38,933 nucleotides of DNA from Rubrivivax sp. (GTDB taxonomy: Bacteria; Pseudomonadota; Gammaproteobacteria; Burkholderiales; Burkholderiaceae_C), in the NCBI GenBank assembly GCA_027489455.1, contig JAIXZR010000161.1, forward strand, positions 1 to 38,933. Reading direction: 5' to 3'. Both the position numbers and the translations under genes were made by a program. Shown one piece after another: positions 17,459 through 26,324 of this stretch (the first letter of the stretch is position 1; each line of letters starts with the position of its first letter). The notes under the pieces are model-generated. The model searched no databases. It was not told the DNA's origin and saw only the letters and a program-made list of their open reading frames with translations.

Positions 17459-19515
17459 CACCAGATCACGACCCGTTGCGCGGGGTCGCGCCACATCGGG
17501 TCGCCTGGCCGCGTGCCGAAGGCCCGGTGGAAGGCGTCCAGGTGCAGCAGCGGTGCCACGGCGCGCACCGAAGCGATGGCGTGCACGTCGACCGACACCA
17601 GGAAGCGCAGCCGCTCGGACCGGGCCTTGAAGGCCCACATCTGCGTCCAGGCGACGAAGCAACGCTGGTCGGCGCTGAGCCCGTCTGACGAGGGTACGGG
17701 GTTGCTGGCCCGTGCCCGCTGCAGCGCCGCGTGGGCCAACGTGATGCCGCCCAGGTCGGCGGTGTTCTCGGTCACGGTCATCGCGCCGTTGTGCATCAGC
17801 CCGGGCAGGATCTCGTAGCGGCTGTACTGGTCGATCAGCACGTCGGTGCGCTGCTTGAACCGTCGGTCGGCATCGGCCGACCACCAGTTGCGCAGGTTAC
17901 CCCGCGGGTCGTACTGCCGCCCCAGACTGTCGAAGCCGTGGGTAATCTCGTGGCCGATTACCGCCCCAATGGCGCAGTAGTTCACCGCCACGTCCGCCCC
18001 GGGCTGGTAGAACGGCGGCTGCAGGATGGCGGCCGTGATGTCGATGGTGTTGGTGGTGAAGTTGTAGGCCGAGTTGACGGAGATCGGCGTCGTCTTGGTG
18101 GCCACGGCGAAGCGGTTGCCAAGCCTGGGCTTGCCGATCTGCCCGATCTCGCGCTGGAAGGCGAAACGTGCGGCCCGCTGGACGTTGCCGAAGTGGTCGT
18201 CGGGGCGGATGTCCAGCGCGCTGAAATCCACCCATTGCTGCGGGTAGCCCACCTGGATGTCCATCTTGCCCAGCTTTTCCAGCGCCGCCTGGCGCGTGGC
18301 CGCGTCCAGCCAGGTGTTGCCGCGCAGCCGGCTGGCGAACTCGTCCTTGATGTGGCCGACCATCTCGATGATCTCGCGTCGCGTCGATTCCGGGAAGTTG
18401 GCCTGCACGTAGAGCTGCGACAAGGGGTGGTACAGCTGGGCCGCGATCTGCTGGGTGACGACGCGATCGCGCGGCGGGGGCTCCTTCAGGCCCAAACGCA
18501 GGCGCGAGAACTCCTCCTCCAGCAAGCTGTACGGCCGCCCGAGTGCCGATGCCCGGCTGGCCAGCACTGTCCAGCGCAGCAGCAGCTTCACGTCTTGGGG
18601 CCGCTGTTCGGTCAACAGCCGCTGCAGCGCCTTCATGGCGTTGACATCCAGCACCTGCACGCGCGCCGGCGCGGCGATGCCCAATGCCTGCAGGAAGGCG
18701 CGCAGGTCCAGCGCCGGCACCAGAGCCTGCGCCTGCGCCAGCGACATGAGGTTGTAGGTGTTCGCCGGCTCGCGCATCTGCAGCGGCGTCATCATGGCCG
18801 CGGCGATGCGGGCTTCCAGTGCCAGGATGCGGGCGGCGTTGTGATTCGCGTCGTCGACTGAATCGCCGCTGCCGTTCAGCATCGACACCATGTACAGGCG
18901 GTAGATCTCGCGCAGGCGCTGGGCTTCAGGCTTGACGTATTCGTCCTGCTCCAGCATCTGCCCGCCGGGGGCCAGCACCAGCACGGTGCTGCTGCTGTCT
19001 TTGGCGTCGGGCATCGCCAACGCGTTGATCAGCGGCGAGGTGCCATAAGCGTTCTGCAGCTGGCCGGCCAGCCGGCCCCAATCCGCCGGCGTGCCGCGGG
19101 CCGCCGTAATGCGCTGCAGGTCGGCGGCCAGGGGCTGCAGGCCGAGCGCGTCGCGCCGCGCATCGTCCAGGGCCGCCTTGTAGAAATCACCCACCTGTTG
19201 TTGCGGGCTGCCTTTGGCTGCCCCGGGTGTGGCGGCGGCCTGCTGGATCAGGCCCAGCAGCTGGCGGTCCAGCTGTTGCGCCAGCAGCGTGAAGCCGCCC
19301 ACGTCGGCGGCACTGGGTGCAATCTCGGTCTTCTTGAGCCAGTTGCCGGCGGCATAACGGTAGAAGTCCTGGCGTGGGTCGACCGCCGTGTCCATGTTCT
19401 GCGGCGCATAGCCCAGGGGCGCCACGTCGCCTGGCAGGGTGCCTGACCAGGCCAGTTGCGGGAGAGAGCCCAGGGCCGATAGCGCCAGGGCCAGCAGGAG
19501 TCGTTTCACGGTCAT
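17458..19515 (-). CDS. M13-family zinc metallopeptidase (neprilysin/PepO type)
   Basis: A 685-residue secreted peptidase with a signal peptide (residues 1-25). The M13 N-terminal helical domain follows, starting NMDTAVDPRQDFYRYAAGNW. The catalytic domain has HEITH at 522-526 (zinc ligands His522 and His526, base Glu523), the downstream glutamate motif ENTADLGG, the substrate-binding NSAYNF and PPFY pieces, and the C-terminal tryptophan expected at the end of family members. Length is normal. These enzymes cut small peptides outside the cytoplasm. The stop overlaps the start of the ClpP-fold gene, and the AraC gene ends 70 bases upstream on the same strand. Confidence 0.93.
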   Translation of the reverse strand: MTVKRLLLALALSALGSLPQLAWSGTLPGDVAPLGYAPQNMDTAVDPRQDFYRYAAGNWLKKTEIAPSAADVGGFTLLAQQLDRQLLGLIQQAAATPGAAKGSPQQQVGDFYKAALDDARRDALGLQPLAADLQRITAARGTPADWGRLAGQLQNAYGTSPLINALAMPDAKDSSSTVLVLAPGGQMLEQDEYVKPEAQRLREIYRLYMVSMLNGSGDSVDDANHNAARILALEARIAAAMMTPLQMREPANTYNLMSLAQAQALVPALDLRAFLQALGIAAPARVQVLDVNAMKALQRLLTEQRPQDVKLLLRWTVLASRASALGRPYSLLEEEFSRLRLGLKEPPPRDRVVTQQIAAQLYHPLSQLYVQANFPESTRREIIEMVGHIKDEFASRLRGNTWLDAATRQAALEKLGKMDIQVGYPQQWVDFSALDIRPDDHFGNVQRAARFAFQREIGQIGKPRLGNRFAVATKTTPISVNSAYNFTTNTIDITAAILQPPFYQPGADVAVNYCAIGAVIGHEITHGFDSLGRQYDPRGNLRNWWSADADRRFKQRTDVLIDQYSRYEILPGLMHNGAMTVTENTADLGGITLAHAALQRARASNPVPSSDGLSADQRCFVAWTQMWAFKARSERLRFLVSVDVHAIASVRAVAPLLHLDAFHRAFGTRPGDPMWRDPAQRVVIW

Positions 19516-19585
19516 TCACCTTCAAGGGCCGAGGGGGCCCGGCTGGGGATCACGCCATCACGCTAGTGGCGTACCTGCCTGCGGG

Positions 19586-20578
19586 CTATCCGCTTTGCGA
19601 ACCCGGCCTGGCCCTGGCGGCCGACAGCGTCTGCGACGGCGATTCGCCGATGGCCTGCCGGTACGACACCGAGAACCGGCCCAGGTGGCTGAAGCCGAAG
19701 CGCAGCGCGGCTTCGGTCACCGTCGTGGCCGGCGAGCCTTGGGCCAGCCACTGGTGCGCGGCGAGCAGCCGGCGCTCGGCGACGAACCGCATCGGTGGAA
19801 TCCCGCGTCGGTAGAGGAAGGACTTCTGCAGGCTGCGTTCGCCGACCCCCGCCACCCGGCACAAGCTGCCCATGGTGATCGGCTCGTCCAGGTGTGCATC
19901 GATCCAGGCTTCCAGATCCCTTGCGCGCGCCAGCGCCAGCGCACCGGGGCGCGTGGCCGGGGCATCGCGCAGTACGAGGTCGACCATGCAGTCCATGAAG
20001 CAGGCTTCGGCGGAGCCCTGCCGGCGGCCATCGAGGCCGGGTTCGGTGGCCAGCACCAGTTGCGTGGCCGCCGTCAGCAGCGCCCGGCGCTCGGCTGCGG
20101 CCAGTTCCGGCATGGCCAAGCGCCTGAGATTGCGGTGCACCGCTTCGGGCCTACGCGCCTGCAGCTCGGCCGTCAACGCGTGGGCATCGACTTCCATTGC
20201 GAACAGCGCACCGGGCGGGCTGCGGCGCGTGAAGGCCCAGCCGGGCGGGATCAGCGCCGCCGTGTTCGGCGCGGTCGGCGCCGACGCGCGCAGTCCGCTG
20301 CGCAGCACCGTACCCGGCGGCAGGGCCAGCTGCAGCAACCAGCCGTGCACGTGGCCACGCACCACCTGCGCCACCGCCGATTCAGAGCCGCCCAGGTGCG
20401 TGTGCTGCGCGCGCACCTGGTACATGGCATAGCCCAGCGGCCGGCCCGCCAGGGCCACGCGCGAGTGTGGTCCGTCCTGGTTGCCGATGAAGGCCCGGAC
20501 TTCACCCAGGTCGTCGGACTGGAACTGGCGCGCCCAGTGCGGAGGCGCGCTGGCCGTGAGCAGACTACCAGTCGTCAT
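19586..20578 (-). CDS. AraC-family transcriptional regulator
   Basis: A 330-residue regulator with an N-terminal cupin-like sensing region (about 15-190) and a C-terminal AraC DNA-binding domain (about 225-320) with two helix-turn-helix units, including MGSLCRVAGVGERSLQKSF and the conserved AALRFGFSHLGRFSVSYR. The overall form resembles regulators of aromatic dioxygenase genes (AndR-like), but the effector is unknown. It lies between a PEP-CTERM gene (27 bases upstream) and the M13 peptidase (70 bases downstream), all on the minus strand, so it may control this cluster. Confidence 0.88.
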   Translation of the reverse strand: MTTGSLLTASAPPHWARQFQSDDLGEVRAFIGNQDGPHSRVALAGRPLGYAMYQVRAQHTHLGGSESAVAQVVRGHVHGWLLQLALPPGTVLRSGLRASAPTAPNTAALIPPGWAFTRRSPPGALFAMEVDAHALTAELQARRPEAVHRNLRRLAMPELAAAERRALLTAATQLVLATEPGLDGRRQGSAEACFMDCMVDLVLRDAPATRPGALALARARDLEAWIDAHLDEPITMGSLCRVAGVGERSLQKSFLYRRGIPPMRFVAERRLLAAHQWLAQGSPATTVTEAALRFGFSHLGRFSVSYRQAIGESPSQTLSAARARPGSQSG

Positions 20579-20605
20579 CGCCTGGCGGCCAGGGGGCGTC
20601 GGGGA

Positions 20606-21223
20606 TCAGGCCGCGGTTGGCGCGACCGCTGCGCGCCCACGGCGGCGCGTGGCTGCGGCCAGGGCCAGCAGGGCGGCCACGGCCAGTCCGACCGTGCCGG
20701 GCTCGGGGACGGCCGTGCTGTAGTTGATCTGCAGCGTGCCTTGCTGGATGTTCACGCCCACCGGCGGCACGGTGTAGCCCAGGTAGGCCGTCACCCAGAC
20801 CGTGCCGGCGTTGGCGACGAAGGGCCCGGTGCTGCCGAAGGGCCCGTTGCTGCCCGTGGCACCGCCCCAGGCGCCGGAAGCCGGGCCGAAGCTGCCGGGC
20901 TCGTCCAGGCTGCTGGGGCTCCAGTCCAGCCAGTTGACGGGGACCTGGGCGTCGTTCACCGACAGCACCAGTTCGCGCAGCCAGCTGTCGCCCAGAGTGG
21001 TGAAGGCGAGGTTGGCGTAGCTGAAGCCGGTCACGGTGGCCCCGGTGGGCAGGCTCACGAACTGGCCGGTGTTGCCGCTGCTGCCAAAGCCGCCCCGGGC
21101 CTGCCAGCCGGCCAGGTCCAGGGTGATGCTGGCGGCCTGGGCCTGCAGGCCGGGCAGGGCCAGCGCCAGGGCTGCAGCCAGTTGGACCAGGGGCGCACGG
21201 TGCGTGATCTTGAAGAACTTCAT
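20606..21223 (-). CDS. PEP-CTERM sorting-domain protein
   Basis: A 205-residue exported protein. Signal peptide residues 1-31 (ending GLQAQAA) are followed by a beta-rich body of unknown fold containing many Gly and Ser, and a C-terminal sorting signal: VPEPG at 172-176, a hydrophobic helix, then a basic tail TRRRGR. By the established model the signal is recognised by an exosortase, which is not in this window, and the product goes to the surface or extracellular matrix. The ATG follows a GAGG-type site. It lies between the acylase (49 bases upstream) and the AraC gene on the same strand. Confidence 0.88.
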   Translation of the reverse strand: MKFFKITHRAPLVQLAAALALALPGLQAQAASITLDLAGWQARGGFGSSGNTGQFVSLPTGATVTGFSYANLAFTTLGDSWLRELVLSVNDAQVPVNWLDWSPSSLDEPGSFGPASGAWGGATGSNGPFGSTGPFVANAGTVWVTAYLGYTVPPVGVNIQQGTLQINYSTAVPEPGTVGLAVAALLALAAATRRRGRAAVAPTAA

Positions 21224-21272
21224 GAGGGTGTCTCGAAGGGATGGAACAGGAAGGTGCTGGCAGGCCGCGCGG

Positions 21273-23681
21273 TCATTCGGTCAGCCGGATCGGGCGGCTC
21301 GATGCATCGGCCCGGATCTGTTCGTCGGTGAAGGGCAGGCTCACCCAGCCGTAGTTCGCGTAGAGCTGCGTCATGTTGGCGAAGTTGGGGTTCGCCGGGT
21401 CGGTGGATTGCGAGTAGGTGACCACCGCCCGCGCCACCGGCAGGCCGCCTGCGAACGACACGGCCTGGATGTAGCTCGAGCCGCCGCCGATCGGCGTGTA
21501 GCCGACATTGGGCACCAGTGGCCCCGGGACGATGGCGTTGTAGACGCCCGAGGGGCCCGAGCCGCCGTGGATGGGATAGCTCACGCCGTTGCGCACGTCG
21601 AACTGCACCGCGCCCCAGGGCCGCGTCAGCGGGATGCCGTTGTCGGCGAAGAACTTGGCCGTGTAGGCCAGCTCGCCCATCACGCGGGCGATGACGTTGG
21701 CGTTGCTGCTGTTCAGGTTGCGCGGCGTGGTCGCCGGGCTGGCGGGGTTGAAGGGCACCGCGTACAGCGTCGCCGCCGTCAGCGCCGGCAGCCCGGCGGA
21801 CGCCGTGCCGCTGAGCCGCCGCCAGAACTCGGTCCACACGTGCGCGCCGACGCTGCCGACGTTGTTGCGGCGGTCCCAGGTGGCCAGCACGTTGCAGGCC
21901 TCGGTGACGCTGACCGGCTGCCCGCCGATCGTCACGATCGGGTTCTGCGAAGCGCACAGCCCCAGCACGCCGTCGAGCATGATCTCGGCGCTGTAGTGGC
22001 GGTTGCCGTAGAGCACGTCCTGCAGCCACTGGCGGTTGAAGGCCGTGCCACCGGGCAGGCCGTCGACACCGGCTTGCCGGTCGGCAATCTGCTGGATGCC
22101 CAGCCGCGTGCGCAGCCCCTGGGGCAGGCCTTCGTCGGCGCCGATGATGCGCGAGAAGCCCGTCAGCGGCGCGGCCGGGTTGCTCAGCCAGTAGCTGTCA
22201 TTGCTGTTCTGCACGTAGTCGCGGCGCGTCAGGCTGGGCATGCTGCTGGCGCCGAAGACGCCAGGGATGGGCGAATCGGCGTCGGTGCCCAGATCGCAGG
22301 CGGAGGTGGAGCCATCCAGCGCATACAGCCGCGCCGGGGCCAGCACGGTGGTGGACGGGCCCGCCTTCGTGCATGCGGCCAGCTTGGCGTTGGTGGCATG
22401 CGGCATGGCGCCGATGTCGGCGTAGTAGGCATCGCCCGCGCTGTCCACGGCGATCGTGTTCACCCAGGGCAGGCCGGCCTGCGTGCGCAGGATCGACGCG
22501 AATTCCGCCATGTTGCGCGCCGTGCCCATCTCGCGGTACTGGCGGAATGCGCGCAGGTTCTCCAGGTTGACATCCGTCAGGGCCCAGGCCCGGGTGGTGG
22601 TCCAGGGCGTGGCCGCACCCGCGGGCAGCAGCACCGGCCCGAACTGCGTCATCCAGAAGGTGTGGGTGCTGGGCAGCACGGTCACGCCATCGGGCTGCAG
22701 CACCTCAACGGTCACGGTTTCGGGCGTCATCGCCACCACCTGGCCGTCGTAGAGGTAGGACGTGGGGCTGGCTGGCACGATCGTGAGCTCGCGCAGCACG
22801 AAGCGGCGCGCGGTGGACACCGTGTGCGTCCAGGCGATGTCCTTGTTGAAGCCGAAGTTGACCAGCGGGAAGCCGTAGATCGAGGCCCCCATCACGTCGT
22901 AGACGCCGGGGATCGTCATGTGCACGGCGTAGAAGCGCTCGATGCCGAACCACGGGAAGTGCGGGTTGCCCAGCAGCGCCCCCGCGCCGCCGGTGAGATC
23001 GCCACCCAGGGCCACCGCGTTGCTGCCGAAACGCTCGACATCGAAGTTCGGCAGATCCGCGGCCAGGGCCTCGGCCGGTGCCTCGGCCCGCTGCGCCGGC
23101 TCGGCGGCGGCGGGCCCGGCCGCGCTGGGCTGCGCTGCCGGCGGCACGGCGGCCACCAGCTGGTTGACCAGGTTGCCGGTGCTGGCGCGCACCAGCAGCT
23201 TGCGCAGCACCTTCATCGCGTCCTTGCCCGTGATCGGCTGCACCCAGGGCTGGTTGCGGCAGTCGGCGGGCAGCTGGGCCACGCCCCGGTCACGCAGGAA
23301 GCGGTTGTAGCCGGCGGCGTAGCCCGTCAGCAGATCGCGCGTTTCGCGGTCCAGGGCCAGCCAGGCGGCGTCGGTGCGCGCGGTCGAGTTGACCATCTTG
23401 TAGACGCGGTCGGCGTTGACCGAAGCGCTGCCGAACCAGCGCGACTGCGTGCCCGATGCGGCGAGCAGCTCGCGCGCCAGCACGCACACGTTGTCCTGCG
23501 CGAAGGCGTAGCCGTAGCCGTAGCCCATGCTGCCCCAGTTGGCCGCGCGGATGTGCGGAATGCCGAAGCTGGTGCGCTGGATCTGTACCTCGTACCGCAG
23601 CGCCTTCTGGGCCTGGCTGCTGGCCGCCGCCAGCAGCAGGCCTGCTGCCAGGCACGGAATGGAAAGCTGTCGCAGTTTCAT
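21273..23681 (-). CDS. Penicillin/acyl-homoserine-lactone acylase-family Ntn hydrolase
   Basis: An 802-residue exported amidase precursor. Signal peptide 1-25 (ending ASSQAQ) is followed by the alpha chain opening IQRTSFGIPHIRA. A long Ala/Pro-rich spacer (178-210) is followed by the autocleavage site Gly219-Ser220 (FGSNAVALGG), where Ser220 becomes the N-terminal nucleophile of the beta chain. LLGNPHFPW follows, as in PvdQ, QuiP and aculeacin-type acylases. These cleave the fatty-acyl side chain of AHL signals, lipopeptides or beta-lactams. Length and landmarks are complete, so the enzyme should be active. It heads the minus-strand cluster of exported proteins and is divergent from another exported hydrolase at 24055. 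Confidence 0.9.
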   Translation of the reverse strand: MKLRQLSIPCLAAGLLLAAASSQAQKALRYEVQIQRTSFGIPHIRAANWGSMGYGYGYAFAQDNVCVLARELLAASGTQSRWFGSASVNADRVYKMVNSTARTDAAWLALDRETRDLLTGYAAGYNRFLRDRGVAQLPADCRNQPWVQPITGKDAMKVLRKLLVRASTGNLVNQLVAAVPPAAQPSAAGPAAAEPAQRAEAPAEALAADLPNFDVERFGSNAVALGGDLTGGAGALLGNPHFPWFGIERFYAVHMTIPGVYDVMGASIYGFPLVNFGFNKDIAWTHTVSTARRFVLRELTIVPASPTSYLYDGQVVAMTPETVTVEVLQPDGVTVLPSTHTFWMTQFGPVLLPAGAATPWTTTRAWALTDVNLENLRAFRQYREMGTARNMAEFASILRTQAGLPWVNTIAVDSAGDAYYADIGAMPHATNAKLAACTKAGPSTTVLAPARLYALDGSTSACDLGTDADSPIPGVFGASSMPSLTRRDYVQNSNDSYWLSNPAAPLTGFSRIIGADEGLPQGLRTRLGIQQIADRQAGVDGLPGGTAFNRQWLQDVLYGNRHYSAEIMLDGVLGLCASQNPIVTIGGQPVSVTEACNVLATWDRRNNVGSVGAHVWTEFWRRLSGTASAGLPALTAATLYAVPFNPASPATTPRNLNSSNANVIARVMGELAYTAKFFADNGIPLTRPWGAVQFDVRNGVSYPIHGGSGPSGVYNAIVPGPLVPNVGYTPIGGGSSYIQAVSFAGGLPVARAVVTYSQSTDPANPNFANMTQLYANYGWVSLPFTDEQIRADASSRPIRLTE

Positions 23682-24054
23682 GTCTTCTCCGGTTCTGATG
23701 TTGTTCTTTGCCGCGGGCGCAGGACGGTCGCGCTGCTGGGTTGGCCGGGCTGCCCGTCACGACCCAGGGACCGTAACAGCAGCGGGGCCGATCCGGCAGC
23801 CGTGCAATCCAGCAATCGCAGCGCCGCCGGCCGTGTTACGGCCATCAGGCGCAAGCCTTGCGTGCCATGGCCGCCGAAGCCTGCAGCCCCTGGTCCTGCT
23901 TGCCATCTGCTTCGCAATCCGGCCGCACTGACACACAGGCCGCTTGGCTTGACGCAGGCCACAGGCAGGCGGAAGATGGTTCAGGCGCCGTGACAACAGC
24001 AGTGACATCTGCCTGTTAGCCTGCGCCCCATAACGACGGGACGGAGACAAGCAC
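23682..24054. other. Divergent promoter region between acylase and alpha/beta hydrolase
   Basis: These 373 bases hold no supported gene. The two flanking genes are transcribed away from each other, so both promoters must lie here. For the plus strand, TTGACG (23949-23954), a 17-base gap and GAAGAT (23972-23977) make a weak sigma-70 candidate. ACGGAGAC just before 24055 is the ribosome-binding site of the downstream gene. No clear operator dyad was found. Confidence 0.4.
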
Positions 24055-26292
24055 ATGAACATGCAATCTCGGGTGCGCGGTGCGCACCCGGCCGGCGCTC
24101 GCGCGCCATGCGCGCTGATGCTGGCCACGGCGCTGGCCACCACGCTGGCCATGGGTAGCGCCGATGCGCGCATCGTGCGCATCAAGATCGACAGCACCAC
24201 CGCCGCCACCGGCACCGGCCAGACACTGGCCTACCAGACGATCCGCGGCCGTGCCTGGGGCGAACTGGACCCGACCGACGAGAAGAACGCCGTCATCACC
24301 GACATCCAGCTGGCCAAGGATGCCGACGGCAAGGTGCGCTACGTCACCAGCTTCACGCTCACGGTGCCGACCGATCCGGCCAACGCCACCGGCTTCCTGT
24401 GGCACGACGTGCCCAACCGCGGCGGCAACTTCCTGATCCCCGTGGTCGAGCGCAATGCCGGCGACTTCGGCCTGGCCAGCGGCTGGCAGGCCGACAACGC
24501 CGGCGCCACCGCCGTGCCGGCCAATGCGGCCGACCCGAACGCCACCATCAGCACCACCAACCACTGGGTGCAGGTGCCCACGGCCAAGGTCAATGGCAAC
24601 GAAGTCACCGGCAACGTGCTGGCGCGCATCATCAACCGCAGCGGCACCGGCGGGCAGCCGCTGAACGTGATGGGCAACCCGGTGCCCTACCTGCCAGCCA
24701 CGCTGGACACCACGCAGGCGCGGCTGACCACGCGCGTGGCCGAGACCATCGACGGCAACATCACCGAAGGCACGGTCGTGCCCAGCAGCGACTGGGCCTA
24801 CACCCGCAGCACCGGCGGAACCTGCAGCACCACCCCGTTCCCGGGCACGCCGTTCGACAACAGCAACGCGCTGCTGCCGGGCAGTCTGCCGGTGTGCATC
24901 GTCGTCAATGGCGGCTTCAACCCGAACCTGCTGTACCAGCTGGTCTACCCGGCGAAGAACGCCTACGTGCTGGGCATCGGCATCGCTGCGTTCCGCGACG
25001 TGGGCTCGTTCTTCCGCTATGCGGCGGCGGACGACTTCGGCACCGCCAACCCGATTGCCGGGCGCGTGCGCGGCAGCTCGATGCGCGGCAGTTCGCAGTC
25101 CGGCAACTTCACGCGCCAGTTCATCTACATGGGCATGAACCAGGACGAAGCCGGCCGCAAGCTGCACGACGGCGCCTGGCCGCAGATCGCCGGCCGCCGC
25201 GTGGCCAGCAACGTGCGCTGGGGCCAGGCCGACGGCGTGCTGGAGCTCTACCAGATGGGCAGCGAAGGCCCGCAGTGGTGGGTGGACTACCCGGATCCGG
25301 TGCGCGGCCTGCCCACCAAGGGCATCCTGACGCGTTGCACCGCCACGGCCACCTGCCCCAAGGTGATCGAGCACTTTGGCGGGGCCGAAGTGTTCGCGCT
25401 GAAGATGACGATGTCCTGGGTCGGTACCGCCGGTGACTTCGACATCCCGCTGACGCGCAACGTGCGCCGCTACTACATCCCCAGCACCACGCACGGCGGC
25501 GGCAGCGGCGCGATGACGCAGGCCCCGCCCAACACCGCAGTCAACTGCCCCGGCAACAACTGGGGCCAGGGCACGCTGCTGGCCAACCCGATGCCTTCGA
25601 CGGAGATGGTCAACGTCATCCGCGTGTCGATGCGCAACTGGGTGCTGAACAACGTGCCGCCGCCCCCCAGCCGCTGGCCGACGCTGGCCGGTGGCACGCT
25701 GGTCAACGCCACCAAGGCGGAAATGGGCTTCCCTTCGGGCGTGCCGGGCATCCCGGATTCGATCTTCCAGCCACAGAACTTCGCCTTCCCGGTCTTCGAC
25801 TACGACTGGGGCCCCGAATACAACCCCAGTGACGCCACCGGCAACCCGACCAACCTGCCGCCGCCGATCCGCCGCGTGATCCCGATGAAGGTGCCCAAGG
25901 TGGACGCCGACGGCAATGAACTGGGCGGCGTGCCCACGACCATGCGCGACGCGCCGCTGGGCACCTACCTGGGGTGGAACATCACCGCGGCCGGCTTCCA
26001 CCGCGGGCAGGTGTGCAACTACGTCGGCGGCTACGTGCCCTTCGCGGTGACGCGTGCCGACCGCCTGGCCAGTGGCGACCCGCGGCTGTCGCTGCAGGAA
26101 CGTTACGGCTCGAAGGCCGGCTATGTGGCCGCGATCACGGCTGCGGCCAACAACGCCTTCCAGCAGGGTTACCTGCTGGCAGCCGACCGCGATGCGCTCA
26201 TCGCCCGTGCCCAGGCCAGCGACGTGCTGGTGGGCGTGCCCCCGCTGAACGGCGGCACGCGGGGCGCGAAGAGCGGCCGCGCCGGCCAATGA
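24055..26292 (+). CDS. Exported alpha/beta hydrolase (Abhydrolase_10 type)
   Basis: A 745-residue protein resembling the large 'alpha/beta hydrolase domain' family (PF20091 as I recall it). A signal peptide covers about 1-39 (ending GSADARI). Family landmarks run the whole length: RAWGELDPTDEKNAVITDIQ, FLWHDVPNRG, PFPGTPFD, GGFNPNLLYQLVY, VRRYYIPSTTHGGG and APLGTYLGWN. Ser347 in GSSQSG is the likely nucleophile and His480 in TTHGGG the likely catalytic histidine. Activity as an esterase or lactonase is inferred; no substrate is known to me. The gene has a good GGAG site and is followed 32 bases later by a PEP-CTERM gene, so the two may be co-transcribed. Confidence 0.78.
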   Translation: MNMQSRVRGAHPAGARAPCALMLATALATTLAMGSADARIVRIKIDSTTAATGTGQTLAYQTIRGRAWGELDPTDEKNAVITDIQLAKDADGKVRYVTSFTLTVPTDPANATGFLWHDVPNRGGNFLIPVVERNAGDFGLASGWQADNAGATAVPANAADPNATISTTNHWVQVPTAKVNGNEVTGNVLARIINRSGTGGQPLNVMGNPVPYLPATLDTTQARLTTRVAETIDGNITEGTVVPSSDWAYTRSTGGTCSTTPFPGTPFDNSNALLPGSLPVCIVVNGGFNPNLLYQLVYPAKNAYVLGIGIAAFRDVGSFFRYAAADDFGTANPIAGRVRGSSMRGSSQSGNFTRQFIYMGMNQDEAGRKLHDGAWPQIAGRRVASNVRWGQADGVLELYQMGSEGPQWWVDYPDPVRGLPTKGILTRCTATATCPKVIEHFGGAEVFALKMTMSWVGTAGDFDIPLTRNVRRYYIPSTTHGGGSGAMTQAPPNTAVNCPGNNWGQGTLLANPMPSTEMVNVIRVSMRNWVLNNVPPPPSRWPTLAGGTLVNATKAEMGFPSGVPGIPDSIFQPQNFAFPVFDYDWGPEYNPSDATGNPTNLPPPIRRVIPMKVPKVDADGNELGGVPTTMRDAPLGTYLGWNITAAGFHRGQVCNYVGGYVPFAVTRADRLASGDPRLSLQERYGSKAGYVAAITAAANNAFQQGYLLAADRDALIARAQASDVLVGVPPLNGGTRGAKSGRAGQ

Positions 26293-26324
26293 ACGCAGCC
26301 TGTTCCTCTGGAGACCAAGACATC

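Noticed and set aside
21036..23993. A plus-strand frame of nearly 1000 codons opposite the acylase
   Set aside because: The acylase on the minus strand has a full set of domain landmarks and a signal peptide, while the plus-strand translation is rich in Arg, His and Gly with no recognisable motif.
24016..26289. A minus-strand frame of over 700 codons opposite the alpha/beta hydrolase
   Set aside because: Shadow of GC-rich coding on the plus strand; the plus-strand product has clear family motifs throughout.
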